Shown here one piece after another: positions 25,163-32,776 of a DNA stretch of 64,000 bases. The number at the start of each line of letters is the position of its first letter. Within the stretch, counting starts at the first letter, position 1. The notes beneath the pieces are model-generated. The model saw nothing but the letters and a program-made list of their open reading frames with translations, was not told the DNA's origin and did no database searches. Where the stretch lies: assembly GCA_964356315.1 (NCBI GenBank), contig CAYHHA010000002.1:42187-106186 (forward strand), written 5' to 3'. This stretch comes from CAYGFH01 sp964356315. GTDB lineage: Bacteria > Patescibacteriota > Microgenomatia > UBA10105 > UBA927. The position numbers were made by a program, and so were the translations under genes.

Positions 25163-25423
25163 TTAGACAGCTGCTTCAGATTGAATTGGAACAGGCTCTG
25201 CTTGAAATAGTAACGCTTGCTCCTCTAATGCACTCTTGACTCTTTGTGTAATTGGTTCGCATCCTAGGTTATCAGCTATAATAGCGCCAGCTCTGACTGC
25301 TGAGGCAAGTGCTTCATTTGACATGAGCGTCCCCGGCCATCCACCACCACAGGTAATTGCACACGGCCCTCGTCCATTTGCTGCCGGGCAACCAAGAGAT
25401 TCATATTTATATACTGGTTTCAT
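25163..25423 (-). CDS. Small unknown cysteine-containing protein
   Basis: An 86-residue protein with no recognised domain. It starts MKPVYKYESLGCPAANGRGP and continues with a Cys/Gly-rich stretch (CAITCGGGWPG), then a helical part (ASAVRAGAIIADNLGCEP). Three clustered cysteines and one later could bind metal or be modified. No Shine-Dalgarno; a terminator-like hairpin with a T-tract ends about 10 bases upstream of the ATG, resembling an attenuator arrangement. Confidence 0.5.
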   Translation of the reverse strand: MKPVYKYESLGCPAANGRGPCAITCGGGWPGTLMSNEALASAVRAGAIIADNLGCEPITQRVKSALEEQALLFQAEPVPIQSEAAV

Positions 25424-25433
25424 AAATTTAACC

Positions 25434-25462
25434 AAAAAAAATAGGGCGCTAAGTAAGCCCTA
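25434..25462 (-). terminator. Terminator or attenuator between a phosphoribosyltransferase gene and the small genes
   Basis: On the minus strand TAGGGC and GCCCTA arms with a 9-base loop are followed by eight T. It lies 46 bases after the phosphoribosyltransferase stop and just before the next ATG at 25423, so it can end the upstream transcript or attenuate the two small genes. Confidence 0.7.
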
Positions 25463-25507
25463 ATATCTTTCTTATACAGCGCAAGAGGTCAAAGCGTCAA
25501 GGGGAAA

Positions 25508-26086
25508 TTATTTGGAGTAAAATTTCTTTACGAAGGAGATCTGCTCTTCGGTAAAATGCAGATTCATAAGGAACGCTTCAATTTCTTTTTCTGTTTTTCC
25601 TTCTTTTTTCAAACTCGCATAGATATTCATAACCATTTCCGTTGGTTCGTAAGGGAAACAAATCCATGCAGATGTTGTTTGTGCGAAATAATCGGGTTTA
25701 TACACAGAGTGTGGTTTGTAATAGAGTGTCAGCGTGTGCACTTTTTTTGGTGTAAACATTTTGAGATACTCAATAGCCCGTACCATCGTCGTCCCACGAT
25801 CGGCTACATCATCAACAAGCAATACTATTTTTCCATCAAGTGGAATGGTAAGCGGTTTCGTAATTTTTACCTCACCTGATTTTTGAATGTCCGTGTAGCT
25901 TTGAATGGTAAATGTAGATATTGGAACCCGAAGAAGATCCGTCAACAGGTGTCCCAGTGTAAGACCTCCTCGAGATATTGCAACGATTTCATCTATGTGT
26001 AGGTTTTCTGAAAGTATTTTCGCAGCAAGAGTACGAGTGAGAGAGTGGTATTCGTTCCACGTTGGTAATAGGTAGTCAATTGCCAT
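25508..26086 (-). CDS. Phosphoribosyltransferase, Gpt-like
   Basis: A 192-residue type I phosphoribosyltransferase. Early RGGLTLGHLLTDLLRVPI is the SRGG-type phosphate loop typical of xanthine-guanine enzymes, and VLLVDDVADRGTTM is the PRPP motif. After about residue 150 there is an extra C-terminal helical extension (KKEGKTEKEIEAFLMNLHF). Likely converts guanine or xanthine to nucleotide, feeding the purine salvage genes downstream. Confidence 0.8.
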   Translation of the reverse strand: MAIDYLLPTWNEYHSLTRTLAAKILSENLHIDEIVAISRGGLTLGHLLTDLLRVPISTFTIQSYTDIQKSGEVKITKPLTIPLDGKIVLLVDDVADRGTTMVRAIEYLKMFTPKKVHTLTLYYKPHSVYKPDYFAQTTSAWICFPYEPTEMVMNIYASLKKEGKTEKEIEAFLMNLHFTEEQISFVKKFYSK

Positions 26087-26133
26087 ACTGTATTATTACT
26101 ATCCTTTTGTTTCCCTGTCAACGAATGCTTTGC

Positions 26134-26162
26134 TTGTGAAATAGATAGTTCATCCATATAAT
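26134..26162 (+). promoter_or_regulatory. Promoter for a leaderless transcript of the kinase-like gene
   Basis: TTGTGA (26134-26139), a 17-base spacer and a perfect TATAAT (26157-26162) are followed by six bases and then ATG at 26169. The expected start site is the A of the ATG. This is the cleanest example of the arrangement in the window. Confidence 0.7.
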
Positions 26163-26168
26163 AGGAAC

Positions 26169-26753
26169 ATGGATACCCCAATTGTTCAATCAACCAAGTA
26201 TAGCAGTGTCGCAATTTCTGGTCCTCCTGGGGCTGGTCGATCTACCCTCCTTCGAAATTTGCATCCTATCGTAACGTCGTGGGGTTGGCAAACATTTTCT
26301 GGCGGGGAATGGGCAAGGACGTATGCAATCATGAATGGTACGCATGACGAGAAAGATAAGACGCATCATAAAGCTACAGATTACGGAGATGATATCGATC
26401 ATCAGATAGATGCTGCCATGCGAGAAAAATTATCGAATCCAGAAGCGCATTTTGCCATTGAGTCATGGATAGCTGGCTGGAATATGAGAGGACTTTCTCA
26501 TGTGTTAAAAGTACTTCTCCAGTGTGATGATTCTCTGCGCATAGATAGACTTGTGAATCGCGACAATCTCTCTGTGGATGAGGCAAAGGCACATATCCAT
26601 GCCAGGCAGGAAGCAAACTTCACAAAATGGCAACGTATGTATGGGGTGACGGATTTTTGGGATCCGAAATATTATGATCTTGTGATAAACACCTACTCCA
26701 CAGGGCCAAAAGAAACGTGTGATTTGGTCGTGGGTACGCTCTGTGGGAAATAA
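26169..26753 (+). CDS. Cytidylate kinase-like P-loop protein
   Basis: A 194-residue protein with Walker A SGPPGAGRSTLL (about 17-28). Its layout recalls the cytidylate kinase-like family: HFAIESWIAG in the base-binding region, IDRLVNRDNLSVDEAKAHIHARQEANFTKW as the lid helix, and YYDLVINT near the end. The lid is weakly conserved, so another small nucleotide or substrate kinase is possible. Convergent with the FTR1 gene. Confidence 0.75.
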   Translation: MDTPIVQSTKYSSVAISGPPGAGRSTLLRNLHPIVTSWGWQTFSGGEWARTYAIMNGTHDEKDKTHHKATDYGDDIDHQIDAAMREKLSNPEAHFAIESWIAGWNMRGLSHVLKVLLQCDDSLRIDRLVNRDNLSVDEAKAHIHARQEANFTKWQRMYGVTDFWDPKYYDLVINTYSTGPKETCDLVVGTLCGK

Positions 26754-26777
26754 TTTCTCTGAGAAGATTCTCAAAAA

Positions 26778-27590
26778 TTACGAGTGGGGTGATTTTCTGA
26801 AAAATGCCCACCAACTCATAATGGCGATATATGCGATATAGCTGGTAATCTGAAGTAGGTCCATGTGTCTGGTAAGGCCAAATATTCCCTTTACAATATC
26901 AGCTAGTACTGTCGAGTTTTGGGGAATGACCCTGAGCGTGATGGTAGAGAATGCTGGCAAAAGTCCAATTTCCGAAAATTCATGAATTCCCCGAGTTAGC
27001 ATCCCTGCGCCGAAGAGTATAAGAAGCGCACTTGTGACACGAAATGTATAAAATACGGGAAGTCGAATAGTGGTTGTAAATAATCCGACCGAAAGCAGTA
27101 TTGCCAAAATGCTGCCTGTGGCAAAACCGCTGAAAATTTGAATAGGGGAAGAAGAAAAATATATGGTAGATAAAAATAAGATGATTTCAAACCCTTCTCG
27201 AAATACTGCGGTAAATACCAGTAGAAACAATCCTTTTTTTTCCTGATTCTCAATGGTTTGTTTGAGTGATGAGAGATAGTTTGTTTTCTGTTTGCCGAAA
27301 TGAGAATGCAAAAAAAACACCGCCCAGGTAATAAATACTGCCGAGCAGATAAGAAGCGCCCCTTCTATTGAAGCTTCTATTTGGCCGGTATAGATATGCG
27401 CAATATTGAACCCGATAAGACTTGAGCACATAAGTATGCCGAGGCTTGCGATTCCGGCCATCACCGCTGCCATCCATACGGTTTTAATTTCGGCTTTCTG
27501 ATCGATTTTTGTAAGAATACCCAAAATGGTTGCAACGATAAGCGATGCTTCCAGAACTTCTCGAAATGTGATAAGAAGAGTAGGTATCAT
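26778..27590 (-). CDS. FTR1-family iron permease
   Basis: A 270-residue membrane protein with seven hydrophobic helices. It has the two iron-passage motifs REVLE (residues 10-14) and REGFE (in AVFREGFEIILFL), as in EfeU/FTR1 transporters. No EfeO or EfeB partner is nearby, so it resembles a reduced ferric uptake system. It is divergent from an HD-domain gene, and a TATAGTA-gtg-TACTATA dyad sits in the shared promoter region. Confidence 0.9.
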   Translation of the reverse strand: MIPTLLITFREVLEASLIVATILGILTKIDQKAEIKTVWMAAVMAGIASLGILMCSSLIGFNIAHIYTGQIEASIEGALLICSAVFITWAVFFLHSHFGKQKTNYLSSLKQTIENQEKKGLFLLVFTAVFREGFEIILFLSTIYFSSSPIQIFSGFATGSILAILLSVGLFTTTIRLPVFYTFRVTSALLILFGAGMLTRGIHEFSEIGLLPAFSTITLRVIPQNSTVLADIVKGIFGLTRHMDLLQITSYIAYIAIMSWWAFFRKSPHS

Positions 27591-27595
27591 GTCTG

Positions 27596-27612
27596 TATAG
27601 TAGTGTACTATA
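27596..27612. promoter_or_regulatory. TATAGTA-gtg-TACTATA dyad in divergent promoter
   Basis: A perfect inverted repeat with 7-base arms and a 3-base spacer lies between the divergent FTR1 and HD genes. Its heptamers equal those of the HxlR operator at 3242-3260, though the arm order and spacing differ. It could be a regulator site or just overlapping divergent -10 elements. Confidence 0.4.
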
Positions 27613-27631
27613 TATTACATATCAATAGTCT

Positions 27632-28177
27632 ATGAACTGTTCCGACAAGCTTGTTATGGATATTTGGGAGAAGTATTCACTCCCGGAAAATAAGCGCATT
27701 CATGTCACGTTGGTTGCGCAGGTTTCTGGGTTTCTGGGGAAAAAACTTGAAGAATTCTCACGTGATATCCAAATAGATAGCTCTACGCTTCGCTATGCAT
27801 CTCTACTTCATGACATAGACAAGAATGTAGTACGACTCCCCGGAGAAATCCATCCAGATACAGCAGTTCGCATACTGCAAGAAGAAGAGTTGCCCGCTAT
27901 AGCCAGGATCGTAAAAACTCATTCGCTCTATGCGATTCTTGATGCGGGAATTATGCCAACAACATGGGAAGAAAAAGTACTCTATTTGGCAGATAAGATG
28001 GTTAAATACAGCATTATTACCGTTGATAAACGGTTCGATCTTTGGAGAAAAGAAGATTTGCCAGATAGTGAGATGAAAAAATTAGATGAGTGTTATCCAT
28101 TGGTTAAAAAGTTGGAAATAGATATTTTTTCTCGGATACATACGGCGCCAGAGCAAGTGGCTATTTCTCTTTTATAA
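27632..28177 (+). CDS. HD-domain phosphohydrolase-like protein
   Basis: A 181-residue protein with HD-superfamily metal residues: His in RIHVTLVAQV, the HD pair in ASLLHDIDKN, His in VKTHSLYAIL, and a late Asp in YLADKMVKYS. This layout matches small HD hydrolases of the YqeK/HDIG type acting on nucleotides or related phosphates. The exact substrate is unknown. It is divergent from the iron permease. Confidence 0.8.
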   Translation: MNCSDKLVMDIWEKYSLPENKRIHVTLVAQVSGFLGKKLEEFSRDIQIDSSTLRYASLLHDIDKNVVRLPGEIHPDTAVRILQEEELPAIARIVKTHSLYAILDAGIMPTTWEEKVLYLADKMVKYSIITVDKRFDLWRKEDLPDSEMKKLDECYPLVKKLEIDIFSRIHTAPEQVAISLL

Positions 28178-28242
28178 TCACGTGGCAACTTTAAGACAAA
28201 TGCGATATACTAGGCCAATCGATAGTGTTTAAAGAGGTACCT

Positions 28243-28833
28243 ATGAAAAAAATTCTTTCTCTCGCCATAGTTTTAACTGCACTGCTTTCTTTTGGTCCAG
28301 CGTACCGGACGACTCTTGCTGCAAATCCTGTCGTTGAATCAAACATTGTGCTACAAGAGGGAATTATAGCTGAAAAACCGGTAGTGGTTGCTGAAAAGCC
28401 CGAGTATATATTGCCGTATCCAGGAATATTATCCGACCATCCATTGTATTTTTTGAAAAAATTCAGGGATTCTGTATTAGAAATGCTTATCGCAGATCCT
28501 ACGAGAAAGATAGAATTCTACATATTGCAAAGTGACAAAGAAATAAGTTCCACTGATTTTTTATCCACGAAAGGGAAAAAATCACATATTCCAGGCGCGG
28601 TGTCCCGAGCGATAGAATTTAAAGAAAAAGCTATTCAACGAGCAAAAGATATAAAATCCCAAGGGAAGCAAGTTCCTGGGTATCTTGTGGAGCGATTGGT
28701 GAACTCTACTACCAAACAGCAAGATATGATGATCTCTTTGCAGTCAGCCGTGGAATCTTCGGATGTATCCAGTATTTCAGATGGTCTAAAAAAGATTTCC
28801 TCGATACTCATAGACATAGATACGCTTAAGTAG
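28243..28833 (+). CDS. DUF5667-domain secreted protein
   Basis: A 196-residue protein with a Sec signal peptide (MKKILSLAIVLTALLSFGPA, probable cleavage near TLAAN). The DUF5667 core follows: YPGILSDHPLYFLKKFRDSVLEML, then helices such as RAIEFKEKAIQRAKDI. This family is frequent in Patescibacteria and is thought to be extracytoplasmic, with unknown function. AGAGG precedes the ATG at 28243, which is preferred over an in-frame upstream start. Confidence 0.8.
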   Translation: MKKILSLAIVLTALLSFGPAYRTTLAANPVVESNIVLQEGIIAEKPVVVAEKPEYILPYPGILSDHPLYFLKKFRDSVLEMLIADPTRKIEFYILQSDKEISSTDFLSTKGKKSHIPGAVSRAIEFKEKAIQRAKDIKSQGKQVPGYLVERLVNSTTKQQDMMISLQSAVESSDVSSISDGLKKISSILIDIDTLK

Positions 28834-28961
28834 AATACATTACGTATCCATTTCTAGTATCAGAGGTATAAAAATTACTATATTACCGTAGATTCTCCTC
28901 AGGCAATATGTGCTTGAGGCTATTATTGCTTCTTGTCCTAATTTGATATAGATGTTTCCAG

Positions 28962-29010
28962 TTGACGCTATCTATTTAGTGTCTTAGTATTTGATTTACC
29001 ACCATAGGTA
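28962..29010 (+). promoter_or_regulatory. nrdR promoter with two dyads 30 bp apart
   Basis: TTGACG (28962-28967), a 17-base spacer and TAGTAT (28985-28990) form a promoter. Dyad one, ACGCTA-n6-TAGTGT (28965-28982), overlaps it; dyad two, TACC-n6-GGTA (28997-29010), is centred exactly 30 bases downstream. Paired NrdR boxes are known to lie 30-31 bases apart, but these dyads match the NrdR consensus only partly. The rest of the 195-base gap has one hairpin (CCTCAGGCA / TGCTTGAGG, around 28900) without a T-tract. Confidence 0.4.
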
Positions 29011-29028
29011 GCGTTTATTATTTCACAG

Positions 29029-29475
29029 ATGAAATGTCCTTATTGCAATTTTGAAAACACAGACGTACTGGAAACTCGGGATAACGAAGACCTAACAGTA
29101 ACACGGCGGAGACGTAATTGTTCGAAATGCGAGAAAAGATTCACGACGTATGAGAGGGTGGAGAGTGTTCCAATAACAGTGGTAAAAAAAGACGACAGAA
29201 GAGAAACATTTGATCGCGAAAAACTAAGAAGAGGGATATGGAGGGCAAGCGGAAAAACAACGGTAACAGCAAAAGATATAGATAGGATAGTTGATGAGGT
29301 TGAAAGAGAGCTAATAGGCGGGGAAAGTACAGAAGTTACAAGTAAAAAAATTGGTGAACTTGTGGGAAAGCGACTCAAGAAATTGGACAAGATTGCCTAT
29401 ATTCGATTTGCAAGCGTGTTTAGACAATTTGTAGACATAGAAGATTTTGAGAGAGAAGTGAAAAAGCTGCTATAA
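29029..29475 (+). CDS. nrdR: Transcriptional repressor NrdR
   Basis: A 148-residue regulator of ribonucleotide reductase genes. The N-terminal zinc ribbon has CPYC (3-6) and CSKC (31-34) around TRRRRNCSKCEKRFTTYERV. An ATP-cone then binds ATP or dATP (VVKKDDRRETFDREKLRRGI to FASVFRQFVDIEDFEREV). It is immediately upstream of nrdJ on the same strand, its expected target. Confidence 0.96.
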   Translation: MKCPYCNFENTDVLETRDNEDLTVTRRRRNCSKCEKRFTTYERVESVPITVVKKDDRRETFDREKLRRGIWRASGKTTVTAKDIDRIVDEVERELIGGESTEVTSKKIGELVGKRLKKLDKIAYIRFASVFRQFVDIEDFEREVKKLL

Positions 29476-29505
29476 CGTATAAAAACAATTTAAGTAAAGG
29501 ATCAT

Positions 29506-31923
29506 ATGGAATTAACAGGAATACGAAATACCGTTTTTTTAGATCGCTACGCATTAAAAAATGAAGCGGGAACAGCTATCGAAAAAACCCCAGAAGAAAT
29601 GTGGCGACGCGTATCTCATGCGATAGCTAAGATAGAACCAAAAAATAAACGAGCATATTGGGAAGATAAATTTTACGGCGCTATGCAGGACTTTGTATTA
29701 GTGCCAGGTGGACGTATATTATCTGGCGCTGGAACTGGGTATAAAGTAACGTTCTATAACTGTTTTGTCCTTCCAAGTCCTCATGATTCCAGACAAGGAA
29801 TATTAAAAACCCTGACACAGATGATAGAGATTATGTCTAGGGGTGGTGGTGTCGGAATAAATCTTTCGAGTCTCAGACCAAGAGGCGCGCGTGTCACAAA
29901 AGTGAACGGGTTTTCTTCTGGTCCATGTAATTGGGCAGAATTATTTAGTGTAGCGACAAAAGACATTATCCAACAAGGCGGGAGTCGCCGGGGAGCGCTC
30001 ATGCTTATGCTTTGGGATTGGCACCCAGATATCGAAGAGTTTATAACGGTGAAGCAGGATTTGAATCGCATAAACGGAGCAAATCTGTCTGTTTGTGTCT
30101 CTGATGTCTTTATGGAAGCGGTGAAAAACGACGCTGATTGGGATTTGGTATTCCCAGATAAAGATGATCCAGACTATGACAAAAAATGGGACGGCTATAT
30201 GCCAAACTGGTTAGCGCTAGGTAAAAAACCAATTGTCTATAAGACGATCAAAGCTCGAGCTCTTTGGGATTTAGTTGCAACAGCGGCGTGGAGAAGTGCA
30301 GAGCCAGGGGTTGTGTTCATGGAACGATATAATAAGTGGTTTAATAACTACTATTATGAATACGTAAACTGCGTAAACCCCTGTGGAGAAGAAGGATTGC
30401 CGAGTTGGGGAGTGTGCAATCTTTGTTCTATAAATCTTGCGGCGCTGGTAAACGAAAAAGGTGAGATGGATTTTGAAAGACTTGCTGAAGTCGCACGAAT
30501 TGGCGTCAGGTTTCAGGATGATGTCATCGATGCTGACTTTTATGTTTTTGAGGAAATACGCAAAGTGCAACAACAAGGAGAGAGACGTATTGGACTCGGA
30601 ACCATGGGTCTTGGGGATGCACTGATAAAAATGAAGATTCGATACGGTTCTCCAGAGAGTCTTCCTGTTATCGATAAAATTTATAAAACGATACGCGATG
30701 CGGCATATGATTCTTCTGTGGATATTGCAGAGGAAAAAGGAGCGTTTCCGAAGATAGATATAAAAAAGCATTTGGAAGGATATTTCGTCAGTCAACTTCC
30801 GGATTCTGTAAAAAATAAATTAAAGAAGCATGGCATACGAAATAGCATGCTCTTACAGCAGGCTCCGACTGGATCAACATCTTTGTTGTCAGGAGTATCT
30901 AGCGGTATTGAACCGGTTTATGAATTTGAATTCATACGCCGTGATCGACTCGGCGAACATACCCTTCGTCATCCACTCTATGATGCGTGGTTTGATGAAT
31001 TTAAAATAACAAATGGTCGAGAGCCGACAAAAGAAGAACGACCAGAGTATTTTGTTTCAGCAAATGATTTAACACCAGAAGGTCACGTCTATGTTCAGGC
31101 GACAATTCAGAAATACGTCGATGCATCTATCAGTAAAACGGTAAATGCTCCTGGTACACATACTGTTGAAGATGTGAAACGTCTCTATACACTTGCGTAT
31201 GAACAGGGGTGCAAAGGCATCGCATACATGAGAGAAGGTAGTAGAGCGGGCGTGTTAACCAGACCTGACGCCGCTAAAGCTGAGTCGGGCAAGAAAGAAG
31301 AGGAAGTGAAAGTGGTTCCACCTCCAATGCCTGAGGTGAAACCTCGACCGATGGTCGTGCACGGGTCTACCTACCAAGTGGAAACACCACTCGGTCAGGC
31401 GTATGTGACGATTAATACCAATGGTGGCAATCAACCGCTCGAAATGTTTGTAAATGTCGGGAAAGCAGGGAGTGATGTGACGGCTATGGCAGAGGCTGTG
31501 GGTCGTTTGACATCTCTGATATTTCGCCTTGCTTCTCCTGTCTCGTCTCTTGAGCGCGCGCGAAAAGTCGCGGCTGAATTGGTGGGGATTGGTGGCGCAC
31601 GGTCGATGGGCTTTGGTGAAAACCGCGTGAGAAGTTTACCCGACGCTGTTGCGAAAGTGATCGATCGGCATTTTGGATTTTTTGCCAAACATCGATTGGA
31701 AAATGCGGTAGCAGCTGATGACACCGTGCATGCTGATAGTAAAACTGCCTATACAAACGGACATGCTCAGGTTATCGCAGACGTACAAGAGCAAATTCCA
31801 ATAGAGGTTCCAAAAAAACAACGAATGGTGACTGTTGATCTTTGTCCCGGGTGTGGAGAGGCAAGTTTAGTGTTCGAAGAAGGGTGCAAAAAATGTTATA
31901 GTTGTGGATATAGCGAATGCTAA
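29506..31923 (+). CDS. nrdJ: Adenosylcobalamin-dependent ribonucleotide reductase (class II)
   Basis: An 805-residue class II reductase that makes deoxyribonucleotides using adenosylcobalamin. Seen: VPGGRILSGAGT, the redox Cys in YNCFVLP, GGGVGINLSSLRPRG, the NPCGE active-site loop with radical Cys (CVNPCGEEGLPSW), APTGSTSLLSGVSSGIEPVYEF, and a C-terminal zinc-finger-like tail with CPGCG and CKKCYSCGYSEC that re-reduces the active site. AAAGGA precedes the ATG. A cobalamin adenosyltransferase follows, so the two supply and use the cofactor together. No class I or III enzyme is seen in the window. Confidence 0.96.
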   Translation: MELTGIRNTVFLDRYALKNEAGTAIEKTPEEMWRRVSHAIAKIEPKNKRAYWEDKFYGAMQDFVLVPGGRILSGAGTGYKVTFYNCFVLPSPHDSRQGILKTLTQMIEIMSRGGGVGINLSSLRPRGARVTKVNGFSSGPCNWAELFSVATKDIIQQGGSRRGALMLMLWDWHPDIEEFITVKQDLNRINGANLSVCVSDVFMEAVKNDADWDLVFPDKDDPDYDKKWDGYMPNWLALGKKPIVYKTIKARALWDLVATAAWRSAEPGVVFMERYNKWFNNYYYEYVNCVNPCGEEGLPSWGVCNLCSINLAALVNEKGEMDFERLAEVARIGVRFQDDVIDADFYVFEEIRKVQQQGERRIGLGTMGLGDALIKMKIRYGSPESLPVIDKIYKTIRDAAYDSSVDIAEEKGAFPKIDIKKHLEGYFVSQLPDSVKNKLKKHGIRNSMLLQQAPTGSTSLLSGVSSGIEPVYEFEFIRRDRLGEHTLRHPLYDAWFDEFKITNGREPTKEERPEYFVSANDLTPEGHVYVQATIQKYVDASISKTVNAPGTHTVEDVKRLYTLAYEQGCKGIAYMREGSRAGVLTRPDAAKAESGKKEEEVKVVPPPMPEVKPRPMVVHGSTYQVETPLGQAYVTINTNGGNQPLEMFVNVGKAGSDVTAMAEAVGRLTSLIFRLASPVSSLERARKVAAELVGIGGARSMGFGENRVRSLPDAVAKVIDRHFGFFAKHRLENAVAADDTVHADSKTAYTNGHAQVIADVQEQIPIEVPKKQRMVTVDLCPGCGEASLVFEEGCKKCYSCGYSEC

Positions 31924-31930
31924 ATAAAGG

Positions 31931-31997
31931 TTGTCATTCCCGTGAAAACGGGAATCCAGATAACAATAAAGATCCCCGATCAAGTCGGGGATGACAA
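31931..31997. repeat. REP-like palindromic element between nrdJ and the adenosyltransferase gene
   Basis: The element is bounded by TTGTCAT (31931-31937) and ATGACAA (31991-31997) and contains two hairpins: ATTCCCG-tgaaaa-CGGGAAT and ATCCCCGA-tcaag-TCGGGGAT. This pattern, GTCATTCCCG...CGGGGATGAC, is a widespread dispersed palindromic repeat type. It may stabilise the nrdJ message end. It supplies the bases just before the next gene's GGGAGGA ribosome-binding site. Confidence 0.8.
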
Positions 31998-32008
31998 GGG
32001 AGGATACT

Positions 32009-32602
32009 ATGCCTATCTATACTCGAACTGGTGATGATGGAACGACAGCAATCTTTGGTGGAAAACGGGTTCTGAAATGTGAGGAGCTTGTCGATGTGTA
32101 TGGGTCTATCGACGAGCTCAACAGTTGGTTAGGCCTCGTGGCGACACAGATCATTGACGACGATACAAAAAATTTCCTCCAAGATATTCAATCTGATCTT
32201 TTTGTAGTCGGAAGTATGTTTGCGGGATGGAAGCAGGGTGGATTTGAAAACCTTACAGTGTGTGCAGAGGATATGGAAGTGCGCATAGATGCGATGGAAG
32301 AAGCATTGCCAAAGTTGAAAAATTTTATTCTCCCTGGAGGAACTGAACCTGCATCCTATGTACATTTAGCGCGCTCAATTGCCAGACGAGTAGAGCGTCA
32401 GATCGTGAGTCTTCGAGAAACACATAGCAAGAGGGATGAGCCATGGGAACATCTTTCCGCTCTGGAATGGAGTAGTATCATCCAATACGTAAACCGGTTG
32501 AGCGACTTGCTTTTTGTGCTCGCACGCTTTATAAATAAGGACGCTTCTGTACCGGAATTGGTCTGGTCAGGAGTATCAGGAAAACAAAAACTTAAAATTT
32601 AA
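32009..32602 (+). CDS. Cob(I)alamin adenosyltransferase, PduO type
   Basis: A 197-residue PduO/MMAB-type ATP:cob(I)alamin adenosyltransferase, which builds adenosylcobalamin from reduced B12 and ATP. Motifs: YTRTGDDGTTAIFGGKRV (ATP site), YGSIDELNSWLGL, FILPGGTEPASYVHLARSIARRVER, and LNRLSDLLFVLAR in the form VNRLSDLLFVLAR. GGGAGGA upstream fixes the ATG at 32009. It sits between nrdJ and a cobalamin riboswitch, so it supplies the reductase cofactor from scavenged corrinoid. Confidence 0.95.
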   Translation: MPIYTRTGDDGTTAIFGGKRVLKCEELVDVYGSIDELNSWLGLVATQIIDDDTKNFLQDIQSDLFVVGSMFAGWKQGGFENLTVCAEDMEVRIDAMEEALPKLKNFILPGGTEPASYVHLARSIARRVERQIVSLRETHSKRDEPWEHLSALEWSSIIQYVNRLSDLLFVLARFINKDASVPELVWSGVSGKQKLKI

Positions 32603-32607
32603 TACAT

Positions 32608-32703
32608 CTATAGGTCCGAATCCTGTGTAATTCAGGAACTGTACCGCAACGGTAACCCGACTTCGCCCCACGCGAAGGAAAGGAAGTCCGATCTCAGACT
32701 ATT
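32608..32703 (+). ncRNA. Cobalamin riboswitch aptamer
   Basis: Core bases match the B12-box architecture: AATCCTGTGTAATTCAGG as the P3/P4-like hairpin, then AACTGTACCGCAACGGTAA, the most conserved part of the RF00174 family, then a TTCGC/GCGAA side hairpin and GGAAGTCCGAT. A closing P1 can form between ATAGGTC near 32610 and GACTAT near 32697-32702. It sits between the adenosyltransferase stop and an uncharacterised gene, with a terminator/antiterminator platform immediately downstream. Confidence 0.88.
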
Positions 32704-32733
32704 GATGAAACTATACAATCCTTCGAGTAAAAG

Positions 32734-32776
32734 GAGACGTTATTTTATAACTTCTCAGTATTCGAGAAGTTTTTTT
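32734..32776 (+). terminator. Riboswitch expression platform: antiterminator / intrinsic terminator
   Basis: Terminator: AACTTCTC (32749-32756), a 7-base loop, GAGAAGTT (32764-32771) and a run of T to 32776. Mutually exclusive antiterminator: GAGACGTTAT (32734-32743), loop TTT, ATAACTTCTC (32747-32756), with 9 of 10 pairs; it consumes the 5' arm of the terminator. Also present is AAGGAG (32731-32736), partly inside the antiterminator. The downstream ATG (32777) follows the T-run directly, so termination would switch the gene off. Confidence 0.85.

Noticed and set aside
26740..26777. Terminator between the convergent kinase-like and FTR1 genes
   Set aside because: GAGA-agat-TCTC is a short AT-rich stem followed by only a few T or A; too weak to call.
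32702..32776. N-terminal extension of the 709-residue protein from the TTG or ATG at 32702/32705
   Set aside because: It would be encoded by the riboswitch P1 end and the terminator/antiterminator, has low-complexity basic sequence, and lacks a spaced ribosome-binding site.
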